This document shows, piece by piece, positions 7,876-17,326 of a stretch of 64,000 bases of DNA. Within the stretch, counting starts at the first letter, position 1. Every line of letters begins with the position of its first letter. This DNA is from an uncultured Clostridia bacterium (GTDB taxonomy: Bacteria > Bacillota > Clostridia > Christensenellales > Borkfalkiaceae): contig CALZDP010000003.1 in NCBI GenBank assembly GCA_945638575.1, positions 41,429-105,428 on the forward strand. Direction: 5' to 3'. The notes under the pieces are model-generated. The model was not told the DNA's origin. It did no database searches and saw only the letters and a program-made list of their open reading frames with translations. Both the position numbers and the translations under genes were made by a program.

Positions 7876-10046
7876 GCGTTTTTCTTTTGTGAACGCATTG
7901 TAAGGGAAATACGGTTTCGTTTAACGTCAACCGACAGCACCGTAACGGTTACCACCTGACCGACTTTTAAAGCCTCGGAAGGATGTCTTATATAATTATC
8001 CGAGATTTCCGAAATATGCACCAAACCGTCCTGATGGACGCCGATATCGATAAATGCGCCGAAGTCCGTAACGTTACGAACGGTTCCCTTTATTTGCATA
8101 CCTGCAATAAGGTCTGCAATACTCATAATGTCTGAGCGGAGCATGGGCTTGGGAAGGGAATCACGCACGTCCCTGCCCGGTTTTAAAAGTTCGCTTAAAA
8201 TATCTTTCAAAGTAGGAACGCCCAATCCGCAAAGAGCGGCGGTTTTTTCCTCGCCGAACTGTTTGATTTTTTCGGAAAGTTCCGAAACTTTGCCAAGTTT
8301 AACGTCCTCGGGCGTATAGCCGAAAACTTCCAAAAGTTTGACGGTTGCTTTGTAACTTTCGGGGTGAACGCCGGTATTATCCAAAACGTTTTTGCCGTCC
8401 TGTATGCGCAAAAAACCTGCGCACTGTTCAAAAGCCTTTTCTCCAAGTTTAGGTACTTTTAAAAGTTCCTCTCTTGACGAAAACTTGCCGTTTTCCTCTC
8501 TGTATTTAACGATATTTTTTACTATTGCGCTGTTTAAGCCGGATACGTAAGACAAAAGCGAACTGCTTGCCGTGTTAAGATTAACGCCGACTTTGTTAAC
8601 GCAATCTTCCAAAACGCCCTTTAAAACTTCGTCAAGCCTTGCTTGAGGCATATCGTGTTGGTATTGACCTACGCCGATTGATTTTGGATCGATTTTGATA
8701 AGTTCCGCCAAAGGGTCTTGCAATCTTCTTGCGATAGATACAGCCGACCTTTCGGAAACGTCGTAATCGGGGAATTCTTCGGCGCCGAGTTTGGAAGCCG
8801 AGTATACCGAAGCGCCTGCTTCGCTTACCACGATATAACTTACTTTATGGTCGATAAGCGGATTTTTGATAAGGTCTGCGACAAAAATTTCCGATTCCTT
8901 TGAAGCAGTGCCGTTACCTATGGAGATGACGTCGACTTTGTACTTATTGATAAGTTTGATTAAAGCAGCGGTCGCTTCTTCCACCTTTGACTGCGGAGGA
9001 GTGGGGAAAACTACGGTTTTGTCCAACACCTTGCCCGTTTCGTCAACAACGGCGATTTTACAACCCGTTCTGTACGCGGGGTCGAAGCCCATTGTAACTA
9101 CGTCTTTTATAGGCGGTTGCATGAGTAACGGTTGAAGATTGACTTCAAACATCTTGATTGCCTGCTCGTCCGCAGAATCGGTTAAACTGTTTCTTATTTC
9201 ACGCTCGATGGACGGATAGATAAGTCTGTCATAACTGTCGCAAACGGCGGCTTTTACAAGTTCTGTGGAAATACTGTTCTCTTTTACGAAGGTGGCTTGA
9301 CAAACCCTATAAGCAAAATCCTTGTCAACGGCTACTTTAACGCGTAAAAAACCTTCTTTTTCACCTCGGTTAAGCGCCAAAACGCGGTGGCTTTTTATTT
9401 CGGAAACGGCTTCGTGATAATCGGCGTACATTTCGTAGACGGAAGCCCCTTCTTCTTCGGGTTTAAGAAGTTTAGAGGAAATTTCGCCGTTTCTCATAAA
9501 GATGCGGCGCAACTTTTTGCGAAGTTCCGCGTCGTCGGAAACCCTTTCGGCAATAATGTCCTGCGCGCCTTGTAAGGCTTCTTTTTCCGACTTGACTTCC
9601 TTTTCTTCGGAAAGGTAAGGCTTTGCCAAATCTTCCAAAGTTCCCGTTTTGATATCTTGCGCCTGCAAAATATCCGCCAAAGGTTCCAACCCCTTTGCGA
9701 TAGCAACGGTAGCGCGAGTTTTTTTCTTTTGTTTGTAAGGTCTGTAAATATCTTCGACTTCGGTAAGGGTTTCTGCTTTAAATAGGCTTTCGGCAATTTC
9801 TTCGGTAAGTTTGCCTTGCTCTTCGATTGCCGATTTAACGTCTTCTTTGCGTTTTTCAAGGTTTCTTAAATAAGTAAGTCTGTCGTTAAGTTCCCTTAAA
9901 ACCTGATCGTCGATATGTCCTGTAAGTTCCTTACGGTAACGCGCTATAAAAGGAATGGTGTTATCTGCGTCTAAAAGTTCGACTATGTTTTTTACGTGGT
10001 CCAAGCGCAGATTAAACTCGCTTGTGATTCTTTCAAGTATGTCCAT
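7872..10046 (-). CDS. tex: Tex-family RNA-binding protein with S1 domain
   Basis: Tex proteins are nucleic-acid-binding transcription accessory factors. The 724-aa sequence shows the full architecture: an N-terminal helical Tex domain, a YqgF/RNase H-like domain (TMGFDPAYRTGCKIAVVDETG), tandem helix-hairpin-helix motifs (LNTASSSLLSYVSGL and LLKVPKLGEKAFEQCAGFL) and a C-terminal S1 domain (GTVRNVTDFGAFIDIGVHQDGLVH). GGAGATAAACA precedes the ATG. It follows the amylase gene by 45 bp and could be the distal gene of the glycogen transcript. The short gap holds a copy of the palindromic repeat. Confidence 0.94.
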   Translation of the reverse strand: MDILERITSEFNLRLDHVKNIVELLDADNTIPFIARYRKELTGHIDDQVLRELNDRLTYLRNLEKRKEDVKSAIEEQGKLTEEIAESLFKAETLTEVEDIYRPYKQKKKTRATVAIAKGLEPLADILQAQDIKTGTLEDLAKPYLSEEKEVKSEKEALQGAQDIIAERVSDDAELRKKLRRIFMRNGEISSKLLKPEEEGASVYEMYADYHEAVSEIKSHRVLALNRGEKEGFLRVKVAVDKDFAYRVCQATFVKENSISTELVKAAVCDSYDRLIYPSIEREIRNSLTDSADEQAIKMFEVNLQPLLMQPPIKDVVTMGFDPAYRTGCKIAVVDETGKVLDKTVVFPTPPQSKVEEATAALIKLINKYKVDVISIGNGTASKESEIFVADLIKNPLIDHKVSYIVVSEAGASVYSASKLGAEEFPDYDVSERSAVSIARRLQDPLAELIKIDPKSIGVGQYQHDMPQARLDEVLKGVLEDCVNKVGVNLNTASSSLLSYVSGLNSAIVKNIVKYREENGKFSSREELLKVPKLGEKAFEQCAGFLRIQDGKNVLDNTGVHPESYKATVKLLEVFGYTPEDVKLGKVSELSEKIKQFGEEKTAALCGLGVPTLKDILSELLKPGRDVRDSLPKPMLRSDIMSIADLIAGMQIKGTVRNVTDFGAFIDIGVHQDGLVHISEISDNYIRHPSEALKVGQVVTVTVLSVDVKRNRISLTMRSQKKNA

Positions 10047-10067
10047 TGTTTATCTCCAAAATATTAT

Positions 10068-10093
10068 AAAAGTTGGGCTATAAGCCGATTATC
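10068..10093 (+). repeat. Dispersed 26-bp palindromic repeat, copy 3 (between amylase and tex)
   Basis: Reads AAAAGTTGGG, CTATAAGCCG, ATTATC and agrees with the family pattern at nearly every position. It fills most of the 45-bp gap. Confidence 0.85.
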
Positions 10094-11894
10094 AAAGGTT
10101 TTTATCTTTAATTTGTTTTAAAATAACAACCGAATAAGGTTTAATTTCACATTCTGTTTTCGGTGTAAAATCCTTATTAAGAAGGTCTATAACAGGCTGT
10201 GAAAATTTAAGTTTTGCGCTAACCGATTTAACGGAAGCCGCAACGATTATACGCTCAAAGCCGTCAGTTCTATCGAAAACAAGAAGGTTTTTATCGTAAT
10301 ATAAAATGTTAAGTTCGCCTTCCGCAAACAAACCTTCGCTGTTTCTTACATAAGCCAAAGTTTTAATAAATTCAATAAAGTCTTCGTCCTCTTTACCCCA
10401 AGGATAGCACCGTCTGTTGTAAGGATCCAAGTCCCCCGTCATACCGGCTTCGTCGCCGTAATATATGCAAGGGCTTCCGTAAACGGTAAACAGCAACGCA
10501 TACGCCATTTTGGCAAAGCATTTGCCTTTTTTTAATTCTTCGTCGTTTAAGTAGACCTCTCTTAACCTATCTTTATCTGTAACGATAGTGCTTCTTCCGA
10601 GATTATTGATAATCCTTACCGTATCGTGGGTGGAAAGCAGGTTCATAAGGTTATCCAGCGCACATTTGGGATAATTGTTTTTTTGTGTTTCTAAAACGTG
10701 CACCAAATAATAAGTCGATCTGTGCAATAAAAAGTCGCAAATGCCGTCGCGCAGTTGATAATTCATAACCGAATCAAGTTCGTTTCCCAAAAAGTATTTA
10801 CGACGAACGCCGTAAGCAACTTTGTTGGTGGCGTCTTCCCAAACTTCGCCAATGACCGCCGCCCCGTACTTTTTGGCGACTTTACGGATTTTTGTCACAA
10901 AATCGTCGGTAAGTTCGTCCACGACGTCAAGCCTTACGCCTTTAAAACCCATCTTAAAATAGTGCGGAAGCACTTCTTCCAAAATAAAGTTTTGATAACT
11001 TAAAGAATCCTTTTTTATGGACGGAAGGCTTTTAAAGTTCCACCAAGAGGCGTAGCCGTCGGGATAATTATAAAAATCGTACCAGTCGTAATAGGGGGAA
11101 TTTTTGTCGTTGTACGCACCGTACGGAGGATAATTACCGCACCTGTTAAAATACTTGCTGTCTTCACCCGTGTGGTTGTACACCCCGTCAAAAATAAATG
11201 AAATACCTATTTTATTTGCGGCGGAAAGCAAAGTTTTAAGATCTTCTTCCGTTCCGAGTAAGGGGTCGACTTTAAGGTAATCGCCCGTGTCGTAACGATG
11301 CGAGGAGTATGCTTTTACTATGGGATTAAGATAGACAACGTTTACGCCTAAACTTTTAAGGTAATAAAGTTTTGAAGTAATGCCTTTAAAGTCGCCGCCG
11401 AAAAATTCGTTGTTTAAAACCTTTCCGTCTTGGTTGCGATAGGTAGGCGTTGCGCCCCAATCCCTGCAAAGAATTTTTCCTTTTTCTATCCTGCCGTTAC
11501 CCGCCCTGCAAAATCTGTCCGGAAATATTTGATAAATTATTGCCCCTTTTAAAAGGTCGGGCGTTTGGTAATCTTTTAAAGTTACCGTAAGTTGGTAATC
11601 CCCGTAACCTTCAGGCGGTTTTTTTGCCCATAGGTCGTTAGAAGAATAATACCTGCCTTCGTCGGTTTCAAAATGATAGAAGTATAAACCTTGCTCTAAT
11701 CTTTCAAGACGTACGAAAAAACAACCCTCTGACCCCTTCGTCATAGAGTAACGGTCGTATCCGTTACCGTCTTTGGAAATCATTAGATTAACCCAACTGT
11801 TGTCCGTGGTAACGGAAATATAACAATTTTCTTCTACGTCTATTGCACCTAATAAGGATTTATGTTCCTTAACGTTTGGATTAAATTTGAACAT
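10092..11894 (-). CDS. Alpha-amylase-family glycoside hydrolase (GH13, neopullulanase/cyclomaltodextrinase-like)
   Basis: A 600-aa cytoplasmic enzyme (no signal peptide) expected to hydrolyse alpha-1,4 or alpha-1,6 glucans, here probably glycogen-derived dextrins. An N-terminal beta domain (residues 1-110) resembles the CBM34-type module of neopullulanases. The TIM barrel starts at YQIFPDRF (residues 121-128). The three catalytic acids are in GVRLDVVDE (Asp near 320), VIGEVWED (Glu near 350) and LLSTHDTV (Asp near 421). It is the last glycogen gene of the cluster, 117 bp after glgP. Exact specificity (pullulanase, neopullulanase or maltogenic) cannot be read from motifs. Confidence 0.9.
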   Translation of the reverse strand: MFKFNPNVKEHKSLLGAIDVEENCYISVTTDNSWVNLMISKDGNGYDRYSMTKGSEGCFFVRLERLEQGLYFYHFETDEGRYYSSNDLWAKKPPEGYGDYQLTVTLKDYQTPDLLKGAIIYQIFPDRFCRAGNGRIEKGKILCRDWGATPTYRNQDGKVLNNEFFGGDFKGITSKLYYLKSLGVNVVYLNPIVKAYSSHRYDTGDYLKVDPLLGTEEDLKTLLSAANKIGISFIFDGVYNHTGEDSKYFNRCGNYPPYGAYNDKNSPYYDWYDFYNYPDGYASWWNFKSLPSIKKDSLSYQNFILEEVLPHYFKMGFKGVRLDVVDELTDDFVTKIRKVAKKYGAAVIGEVWEDATNKVAYGVRRKYFLGNELDSVMNYQLRDGICDFLLHRSTYYLVHVLETQKNNYPKCALDNLMNLLSTHDTVRIINNLGRSTIVTDKDRLREVYLNDEELKKGKCFAKMAYALLFTVYGSPCIYYGDEAGMTGDLDPYNRRCYPWGKEDEDFIEFIKTLAYVRNSEGLFAEGELNILYYDKNLLVFDRTDGFERIIVAASVKSVSAKLKFSQPVIDLLNKDFTPKTECEIKPYSVVILKQIKDKNL

Positions 11895-11922
11895 TTGTGA
11901 TATTGCGAAGATATGTCATCTT

Positions 11923-11983
11923 AGACGCACTTATCGGTTTTCCTAAATGCAAATCATTTTTAAAAATGCAAATAAGTGCGTCT
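11923..11983. repeat. Inverted repeat with 12-bp perfect arms between glgP and the amylase gene
   Basis: AGACGCACTTAT (11923-11934) is the exact reverse complement of ATAAGTGCGTCT (11972-11983), with a 37-nt AT-rich spacer. The right arm is the left half of a dispersed repeat copy. The left arm looks like a decayed copy in the opposite direction. Confidence 0.75.
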
Positions 11984-11997
11984 ATAGGTCGATTATC
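11972..11997 (+). repeat. Dispersed 26-bp palindromic repeat, copy 4 (between glgP and amylase)
   Basis: Reads ATAAGTGCGT, CTATAGGTCG, ATTATC. Confidence 0.85.
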
Positions 11998-12011
11998 TTT
12001 AGTTTTTAGAT

Positions 12012-14456
12012 TTATTTTATCGTGCTTTTGGTAACATTTTTCAAGTCCCAAATATTGTCTGCGTACTCTTTAATGGCGCGGTCGGCAGAGAAGAAACCCG
12101 CCGAAGCGATGTTAAACAAAGACTTTCTGTTCCAAGCCGTTCTGTCAAGATAATCTTTGTCCATTTTCTCTTTGGTTTCCGCATAAGAAGCGAAATCCGC
12201 AAGACACATATACGGGTCGGCAACCGGCGAGCCGGTGGTTAAATACTGAGCAAAAGATTCAAAACTTATGCCGGAATACCCCTTTCTTAAAGCCTCTATA
12301 ATCCTGTAAATCTTGTGATTGTTGTGATAATAAGAGATAGCGTCGTAGCCGTCCGCCCACATTCTTTCCACTTCTTTGGCCTTTAAGCCGAAAATGTAAA
12401 TGTTGTCGTCGCCGACAAGTTGGCGCATTTCAACGTTTGCGCCGTCCAAAGTGCCGACGGTCAGGGCGCCGTTAATCATAAACTTCATATTACCGGTACC
12501 GCTTGCTTCCTTGCCGGCAAGAGATATCTGTTCGGAAATCTCGGTTGCGGGCATTAAACTTTCGGCTATGGTTACGGAATAGTCTTCCATATAAACCACT
12601 TTCAACTTTTCTCTGATACGGGGGTCGGGATTGTTGTTGATATCGTCCGCCAAGCAACAGATAAGTTTAATAATCTGTTTTGCCATGTAATATCCCGGCG
12701 CCGCCTTTGCCCCGAATATAAAGGTTTTGGGAAGCATTTCTTTATCGGGGTTAGCCTTTAATTCTTCATAAAGGTTTATGATGTACATAACGTTTAAAAG
12801 TTGACGTTTGTACTCGTGCATACGCTTAGCCTGAACGTCGAAAACGGAATTTGTATCTACGATAATACCGTTTCTTTCGGCAATCATTTTGGCAAGTTGC
12901 TGTTTTTTAATCTTTTTAATAGCCTCTAAACGACTTAAAACCTGCTTGTCGTCGGCAAAACCTTTAAACTTTTCAAGTTCTTCGGAATGATGAACGAAGC
13001 CGTCGCCGATACACTCTTTAATGAGTTCGGAAAGTTCCGGATTGCATTGGCAAAGCCATCTTCTGTGGGCGATACCGTTTGTTACGTTCGTAAACTTTTC
13101 GGGGGTATCGAGATAGAAATCTTTGAAAATGCTATCTTTAATGATATCGCTGTGCAAAGCCGATACGCCGTTTACCTTGTGTGAGCCGACTACCGAAAGG
13201 TTTGCCATTCTAACTTTGCCGTAAGACATAAGGGACATTCTTTCGATTTTAGCCCAATCGCCGGGGTATTTTTGCCAAAGTTCGTTGCAGTAACGGCGGT
13301 TGATTTCCTTTATAATGGAATAAATCCTCGGCAATCTTCTTTCGATAAGGTCTTCGTTCCAAACTTCCAAGGCTTCGGGAAGCACAGTGTGGTTGGTGTA
13401 AGCAACGGTTCTTACCGTAATGTCCCAAGCCTTTTCCCAAGGATATCCGTGTTCGTCGACAAGAAGTCGCATAAGTTCGGGCACAGAAAGGGCGGGGTGG
13501 GTATCGTTGAGATGTATTGAAACCTTTTCGGGAAGGTTATCGTAGGTACGATAACGTTTAAAGTGGTCGAAAAGTATGTTTTGCAAAGACGCCGAAACCA
13601 ATAAATATTGCTGTTTTAACCTTAAAGCCTTGCCTTCGAAGTGGTTATCGGAAGGATATAAAACCTTGGTTATAAGTTCGGCTTCGTTGTTTTCCTTCAT
13701 ACAGCGCATATAATCCCCTTGCGAGAATAAGTGCATATCGAAGGTTTTTGCGGAACGCGCCGCCCAAAGCCTTAAAACGGAAACCGCTTCGCTGTCTTTA
13801 CCGGAAATCATCATATCGTAAGGAACGGCTTCGATTTCGTCATAGTCAACGTGATTTACCCTCATACCGTTTGGGGTCCATTCTTCCTCTATTTTTCCGT
13901 CGAACTTAACTTTATAAGTCCTGTCCGAACGGCGGGTAAGCCAAACTTCACCGCCCGGCAACCATTCGTCGGGAAGTTCCATCTGCCAACCGTTGACTAT
14001 TTTTTGCTTAAATAAACCGTATTCGTAACGAATGGAAAAGCCGTAAGCAGGATAGTTTTGAGTGGCTAAGCCGTCCATATAGCAAGCGGCAAGCCTGCCT
14101 AAACCGCCGTTGCCGAGTCCTGCGTCGGGTTCCATTTCGTACAAATCGTCAAGGGTAACGTTAAAACTTTTAAGCGCGCCCTTTAATGATTCTTCGAGAT
14201 TCAGATTATAAACGTTATTTTTAAGCGATCTTCCAAGCAAAAACTCCATGCAAAGATAATAGACTTTTTTTGATTGATCTTTTTTAGTGGTTTCGTGGTA
14301 CTGTTGGCGTTTGTCAAGTAAAATATCCTTAACGGTTAATACCACCGCTTTATAAAGAATATCTTTGGTACATTCGTTTTCTTCCACGCCGAAAAATTTG
14401 GTAAGTTTGCCGTTTATCAACTCTTTCATCTGTTTGCTTGTTAAATTACCGTTCAT
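12012..14456 (-). CDS. glgP: Glycogen/maltodextrin phosphorylase
   Basis: This PLP enzyme releases glucose-1-phosphate from glycogen chain ends. At about 814 aa it has normal family length. The PLP-lysine region EASGTGNMKFMINGALTVGT is present near residue 655, together with the conserved GNGGLGRLAACYMDGLATQ near the N-terminus and RMHEYKRQLLN. The ORF track uses a TTG at 14462. The ATG at 14456 is better because TAGGAG lies six bases ahead of it. It sits between glgA and the GH13 gene, so synthesis and breakdown genes share a transcript. Confidence 0.96.
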   Translation of the reverse strand: MNGNLTSKQMKELINGKLTKFFGVEENECTKDILYKAVVLTVKDILLDKRQQYHETTKKDQSKKVYYLCMEFLLGRSLKNNVYNLNLEESLKGALKSFNVTLDDLYEMEPDAGLGNGGLGRLAACYMDGLATQNYPAYGFSIRYEYGLFKQKIVNGWQMELPDEWLPGGEVWLTRRSDRTYKVKFDGKIEEEWTPNGMRVNHVDYDEIEAVPYDMMISGKDSEAVSVLRLWAARSAKTFDMHLFSQGDYMRCMKENNEAELITKVLYPSDNHFEGKALRLKQQYLLVSASLQNILFDHFKRYRTYDNLPEKVSIHLNDTHPALSVPELMRLLVDEHGYPWEKAWDITVRTVAYTNHTVLPEALEVWNEDLIERRLPRIYSIIKEINRRYCNELWQKYPGDWAKIERMSLMSYGKVRMANLSVVGSHKVNGVSALHSDIIKDSIFKDFYLDTPEKFTNVTNGIAHRRWLCQCNPELSELIKECIGDGFVHHSEELEKFKGFADDKQVLSRLEAIKKIKKQQLAKMIAERNGIIVDTNSVFDVQAKRMHEYKRQLLNVMYIINLYEELKANPDKEMLPKTFIFGAKAAPGYYMAKQIIKLICCLADDINNNPDPRIREKLKVVYMEDYSVTIAESLMPATEISEQISLAGKEASGTGNMKFMINGALTVGTLDGANVEMRQLVGDDNIYIFGLKAKEVERMWADGYDAISYYHNNHKIYRIIEALRKGYSGISFESFAQYLTTGSPVADPYMCLADFASYAETKEKMDKDYLDRTAWNRKSLFNIASAGFFSADRAIKEYADNIWDLKNVTKSTIK

Positions 14457-14548
14457 ATACAACTCCTAATTGCTGAATTTACCTTATAAGCCGATTTTAC
14501 ACACGGCTTTTTTTGATTTTAAATAATATATTTTGACCGTTAAAAGAT

Positions 14549-16072
14549 TCAGTCGTTTTTAAGTTTTAGATAAAGTTTTTCATATTCCGAGGCGGATTTT
14601 TTCCACGAAAAGTCCGTCGTCATAGCCTCTTTTACTATTTTTGCAAAAGTTTCTTTGTCTTTATAGGTTTCGGCAGCCTCCTCGATAACGCGCAACATAC
14701 CTTCGGCGTTATAATCGTTGAAAGCAAAACCGTTACCGCTGACTTTGGTTTCGTTGTAAGGCGTAATGGTATCCCTTAAACCGCCCGTCCTTCTAACAAT
14801 GGGAACGGCGCCGTAGCGTGCCGCAATCATTTGGGAAAGACCGCAAGGTTCCGAACGCGAAGGCATCAAAAACAGATCCGCACCCGAATAAATTTTTGAG
14901 GACAAATCTTTGTTATAAGCAATTATCGCCTTCAATTTGCCCTTGTAAACTTCGGACATATAGGCAAAATAATTTTCGTATTCGACATCCCCTTTGCCAA
15001 GAATAACCACCTGCACGTCAAGACTAAGTATTCTTTCCAAAACCTGTCTTACAAGGTCGAGCCCTTTGTGAGGAACAAGGCGTGAAATCATAGCGATGAC
15101 CGGCACGTCCTTTTTAACGGGAAGGTTCAAAAGTTTTTGAAGTTCGGCTTTGCAAACCTCTTTGCCCGAAAGGTCGTCTGCGGTATAATTTTTAAAAATC
15201 GCGCCGTCGGTTTCCGGATTAAAGGCTTTTACGTCGATACCGTTGACGATACCGCAAAGTTTGTTTTTGGCGTCGTTTACGGCGTATTCAAGTCCGCAAG
15301 CGTATTCCGACGATAAAATTTCGTCGGCGTAAGAGGAACTTACCGTCGAAACGTAATCGGAAAACACCAATGCGCCTTTCATAAGGTTGAGTCCGCCGCT
15401 ATAGTCCAATGCCGGAATATATTTCGGATCTAACCCGAAAAGATCGGTAATGTCGTCGTGGGGGTATCTGCCTTGATATTCTATGTTGTGAATGGTGAAC
15501 AATGATTTTATTCCTTGATAAGCAGGTCTGTCCGCATAAACGGTCTTTAAATAAACGACCGCAAGCGCCGCCTGCCAATCGTGGCAGTGCATTATGTCGG
15601 GATAGTATTCCAAATGCGACATTGTTTCCAAAACCGCGCGCGAAAAGAATGCAAACCTTTCGCCGTCATCGTAATAACCGTAAAGATTTTCACGCTTGAA
15701 ATAGTATTCGTTGTCTAAAAAATAGAAAGTAACGTTTTTGCGTTTATAATAGAAAAGTCCGCAATACTGGTTACGCCAACCGACCGGAACGTTGAAGTTG
15801 GTTACGTAAGTTAAATGATTTTTAAAACCTTCTTCCATACCGCCGTAAAGGGGAAGTATAACCCTTACGTCAAGATCCTTTTCCGCAAGAGAAACCGGAA
15901 GCGAACCGAGTACGTCCGCCAATCCGCCCGTTTTGATAAACGGAGTTGCTTCCGACCCGACAAGCAGTACGGAAATTTTAGGCTCAACCGTAACCGTTAT
16001 CGGTTTGACACGGCTTTTGGTCTTAGCGGTTTTGGTGGTTTTTAAGTTGCTGCTTTTATTAACTTCGCTCAT
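14549..16072 (-). CDS. glgA: Glycogen synthase (ADP-glucose, GT5)
   Basis: It extends alpha-1,4-glucan chains from ADP-glucose. The GT-B fold signatures are present: the ADP-glucose loop KTGGLADVLGSLP, MHCHDWQAALA, and the C-terminal RSEPCGLSQMIAARYGAVP with its catalytic Glu. The 507 residues exceed the usual ~480 because of an N-terminal tail of about 30 residues rich in Lys and Thr (KTTKTAKTKSRVKP) before the first beta strand ISVLLVGSEATPF. A similar basic tail is on GlgB of this cluster. AAAAGGAGAAAAGA precedes the ATG. The 113-bp gap to glgD holds a perfectly palindromic repeat copy. Confidence 0.96.
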   Translation of the reverse strand: MSEVNKSSNLKTTKTAKTKSRVKPITVTVEPKISVLLVGSEATPFIKTGGLADVLGSLPVSLAEKDLDVRVILPLYGGMEEGFKNHLTYVTNFNVPVGWRNQYCGLFYYKRKNVTFYFLDNEYYFKRENLYGYYDDGERFAFFSRAVLETMSHLEYYPDIMHCHDWQAALAVVYLKTVYADRPAYQGIKSLFTIHNIEYQGRYPHDDITDLFGLDPKYIPALDYSGGLNLMKGALVFSDYVSTVSSSYADEILSSEYACGLEYAVNDAKNKLCGIVNGIDVKAFNPETDGAIFKNYTADDLSGKEVCKAELQKLLNLPVKKDVPVIAMISRLVPHKGLDLVRQVLERILSLDVQVVILGKGDVEYENYFAYMSEVYKGKLKAIIAYNKDLSSKIYSGADLFLMPSRSEPCGLSQMIAARYGAVPIVRRTGGLRDTITPYNETKVSGNGFAFNDYNAEGMLRVIEEAAETYKDKETFAKIVKEAMTTDFSWKKSASEYEKLYLKLKND

Positions 16073-16093
16073 TCTTTTCTCCTTTTTAAGGGT

Positions 16094-16119
16094 AATAATC
16101 GACCTATAGGTCGGTTTTT
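16094..16119 (-). repeat. Dispersed 26-bp palindromic repeat, copy 5 (between glgD and glgA)
   Basis: The core CGACCTATAGGTCG is a perfect 14-bp palindrome. The flanks (AATAAT left, GTTTTT right) place it on the minus orientation of the family. Confidence 0.85.
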
Positions 16120-16185
16120 AGGCGTTTAGCCCAACTTTGCGACGCAATATTCAAGCACAAACTTAAATATCTGCGCCGTAATGTT

Positions 16186-17298
16186 TTAAACTGTTAAATC
16201 TTTCTTCAAATAGAAAGGAAGTTCGTCGCAGCCTGCCAAGACCTTTCTGTCCCTTATGACTACGTTTTTGTCGGTAATTACAGATGTTAAGTTGGCGTAA
16301 TCACCTACCGAAGTGTTCTTCATTAAAATGCAGTTTTTAACAACCGCCCCGCGCGATACTTTTACTCCGCGGAAAATTATGCTGTTGTAAACTTCGCCTT
16401 CTATTATGCAACCGTCGGAAATAAGCGAGTTATTAACCACTGCGTTAACTCCGTACTCGGTAGGCGCCGAGTCTTTGATTTTGGTGTAGACTTCGGCAAC
16501 GCCGAAAAGGCTGTCTCTGGTCTTTTTGTCAAGCAAAGCCAAGTTTACGTTGTAAAAACGCTGTAAGGAAGAAATCTCTTCAAAATAACCGGTGTGCTTA
16601 TAGCCGACAACCTTCATTGCGTTAAGATTTTTCGCAATGGTATCTTTAATAAAGTGCCTTTTGCCGTGTGCAATGGCGTCGCTTACCAATGAAACCAACA
16701 AATCTTTACGCAAAATACAAATGTTTCCGTAAATATTTACCTTTCCGCTTACCTTAGGGTCAACGGAAAGTTCTTTAACTACGCCGTTTGCGTCGACCTT
16801 TAAAATAACGTTGTTGGTACCGGATACATCCTTCATATCCTTTTGCGCATATAAAAGAGTAACCGCCGCCTGCGAATCGATATGATACTTTAACATCTTA
16901 TTGAAGTCGATGTTGTAAACCGAGTTGGTATCGGACATTACTATGTAAGTTTCGGTACAGCGGTTTATAAAACCGAGTACCGTTTTTAAGGCTTCAAGCC
17001 TTGTGGAATAAAGGGTGTCGGAATCCTTTTCGCCGAAAGGCGGTAACAATACGAATCCGCCGTTTTTTCTGGCTAAGTCCCATTCCTTTCCGCTGCCGAC
17101 GTGGTCGATTAAAGACCTATAGTTACGCTTTGTAACGCAACCGACGTGGGTTATGCCGGAGTTTACCATGCTTGACAAAGTAAAGTCTATAAGGCGGTAT
17201 CTTCCGGCAAATGGAATTGCGCCGATAGTTCTGTTCATGGTGAGTTCCGGAACGTTGTTATCGTGAATATTTGAAAATATAATACCTAATGCGTTCAT
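16186..17298 (-). CDS. glgD: GlgD, non-catalytic-type glucose-1-phosphate adenylyltransferase subunit
   Basis: This 370-aa GlgC paralog partners GlgC in Firmicutes ADP-glucose pyrophosphorylase. It keeps the fold (FAGRYRLIDFTLSSMVNSGI, C-terminal left-handed beta-helix repeats) but lacks the GGxGxRL nucleotide loop seen in GlgC, having SNIHDNNVPELTMNR in that place, which is typical of GlgD. It directly follows glgC with a 28-bp gap, supporting a heteromeric enzyme. In described Firmicutes pairs GlgD modulates activity or stability; that role is inferred here from family knowledge. Confidence 0.93.
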   Translation of the reverse strand: MNALGIIFSNIHDNNVPELTMNRTIGAIPFAGRYRLIDFTLSSMVNSGITHVGCVTKRNYRSLIDHVGSGKEWDLARKNGGFVLLPPFGEKDSDTLYSTRLEALKTVLGFINRCTETYIVMSDTNSVYNIDFNKMLKYHIDSQAAVTLLYAQKDMKDVSGTNNVILKVDANGVVKELSVDPKVSGKVNIYGNICILRKDLLVSLVSDAIAHGKRHFIKDTIAKNLNAMKVVGYKHTGYFEEISSLQRFYNVNLALLDKKTRDSLFGVAEVYTKIKDSAPTEYGVNAVVNNSLISDGCIIEGEVYNSIIFRGVKVSRGAVVKNCILMKNTSVGDYANLTSVITDKNVVIRDRKVLAGCDELPFYLKKDLTV

Positions 17299-17326
17299 TT
17301 CTTATCCCCCCTGTTGATTTTAGCGA

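Noticed and set aside
11886-11899. LexA-like GAACATTTGT near the amylase start
   Set aside because: Only half of the box is present, and GAACAT simply encodes the first codons of the amylase on the other strand.
14481-14500. CTTATAAGCCGATTTT upstream of glgP
   Set aside because: Only half of the repeat pattern is present, so it was not counted as a copy.
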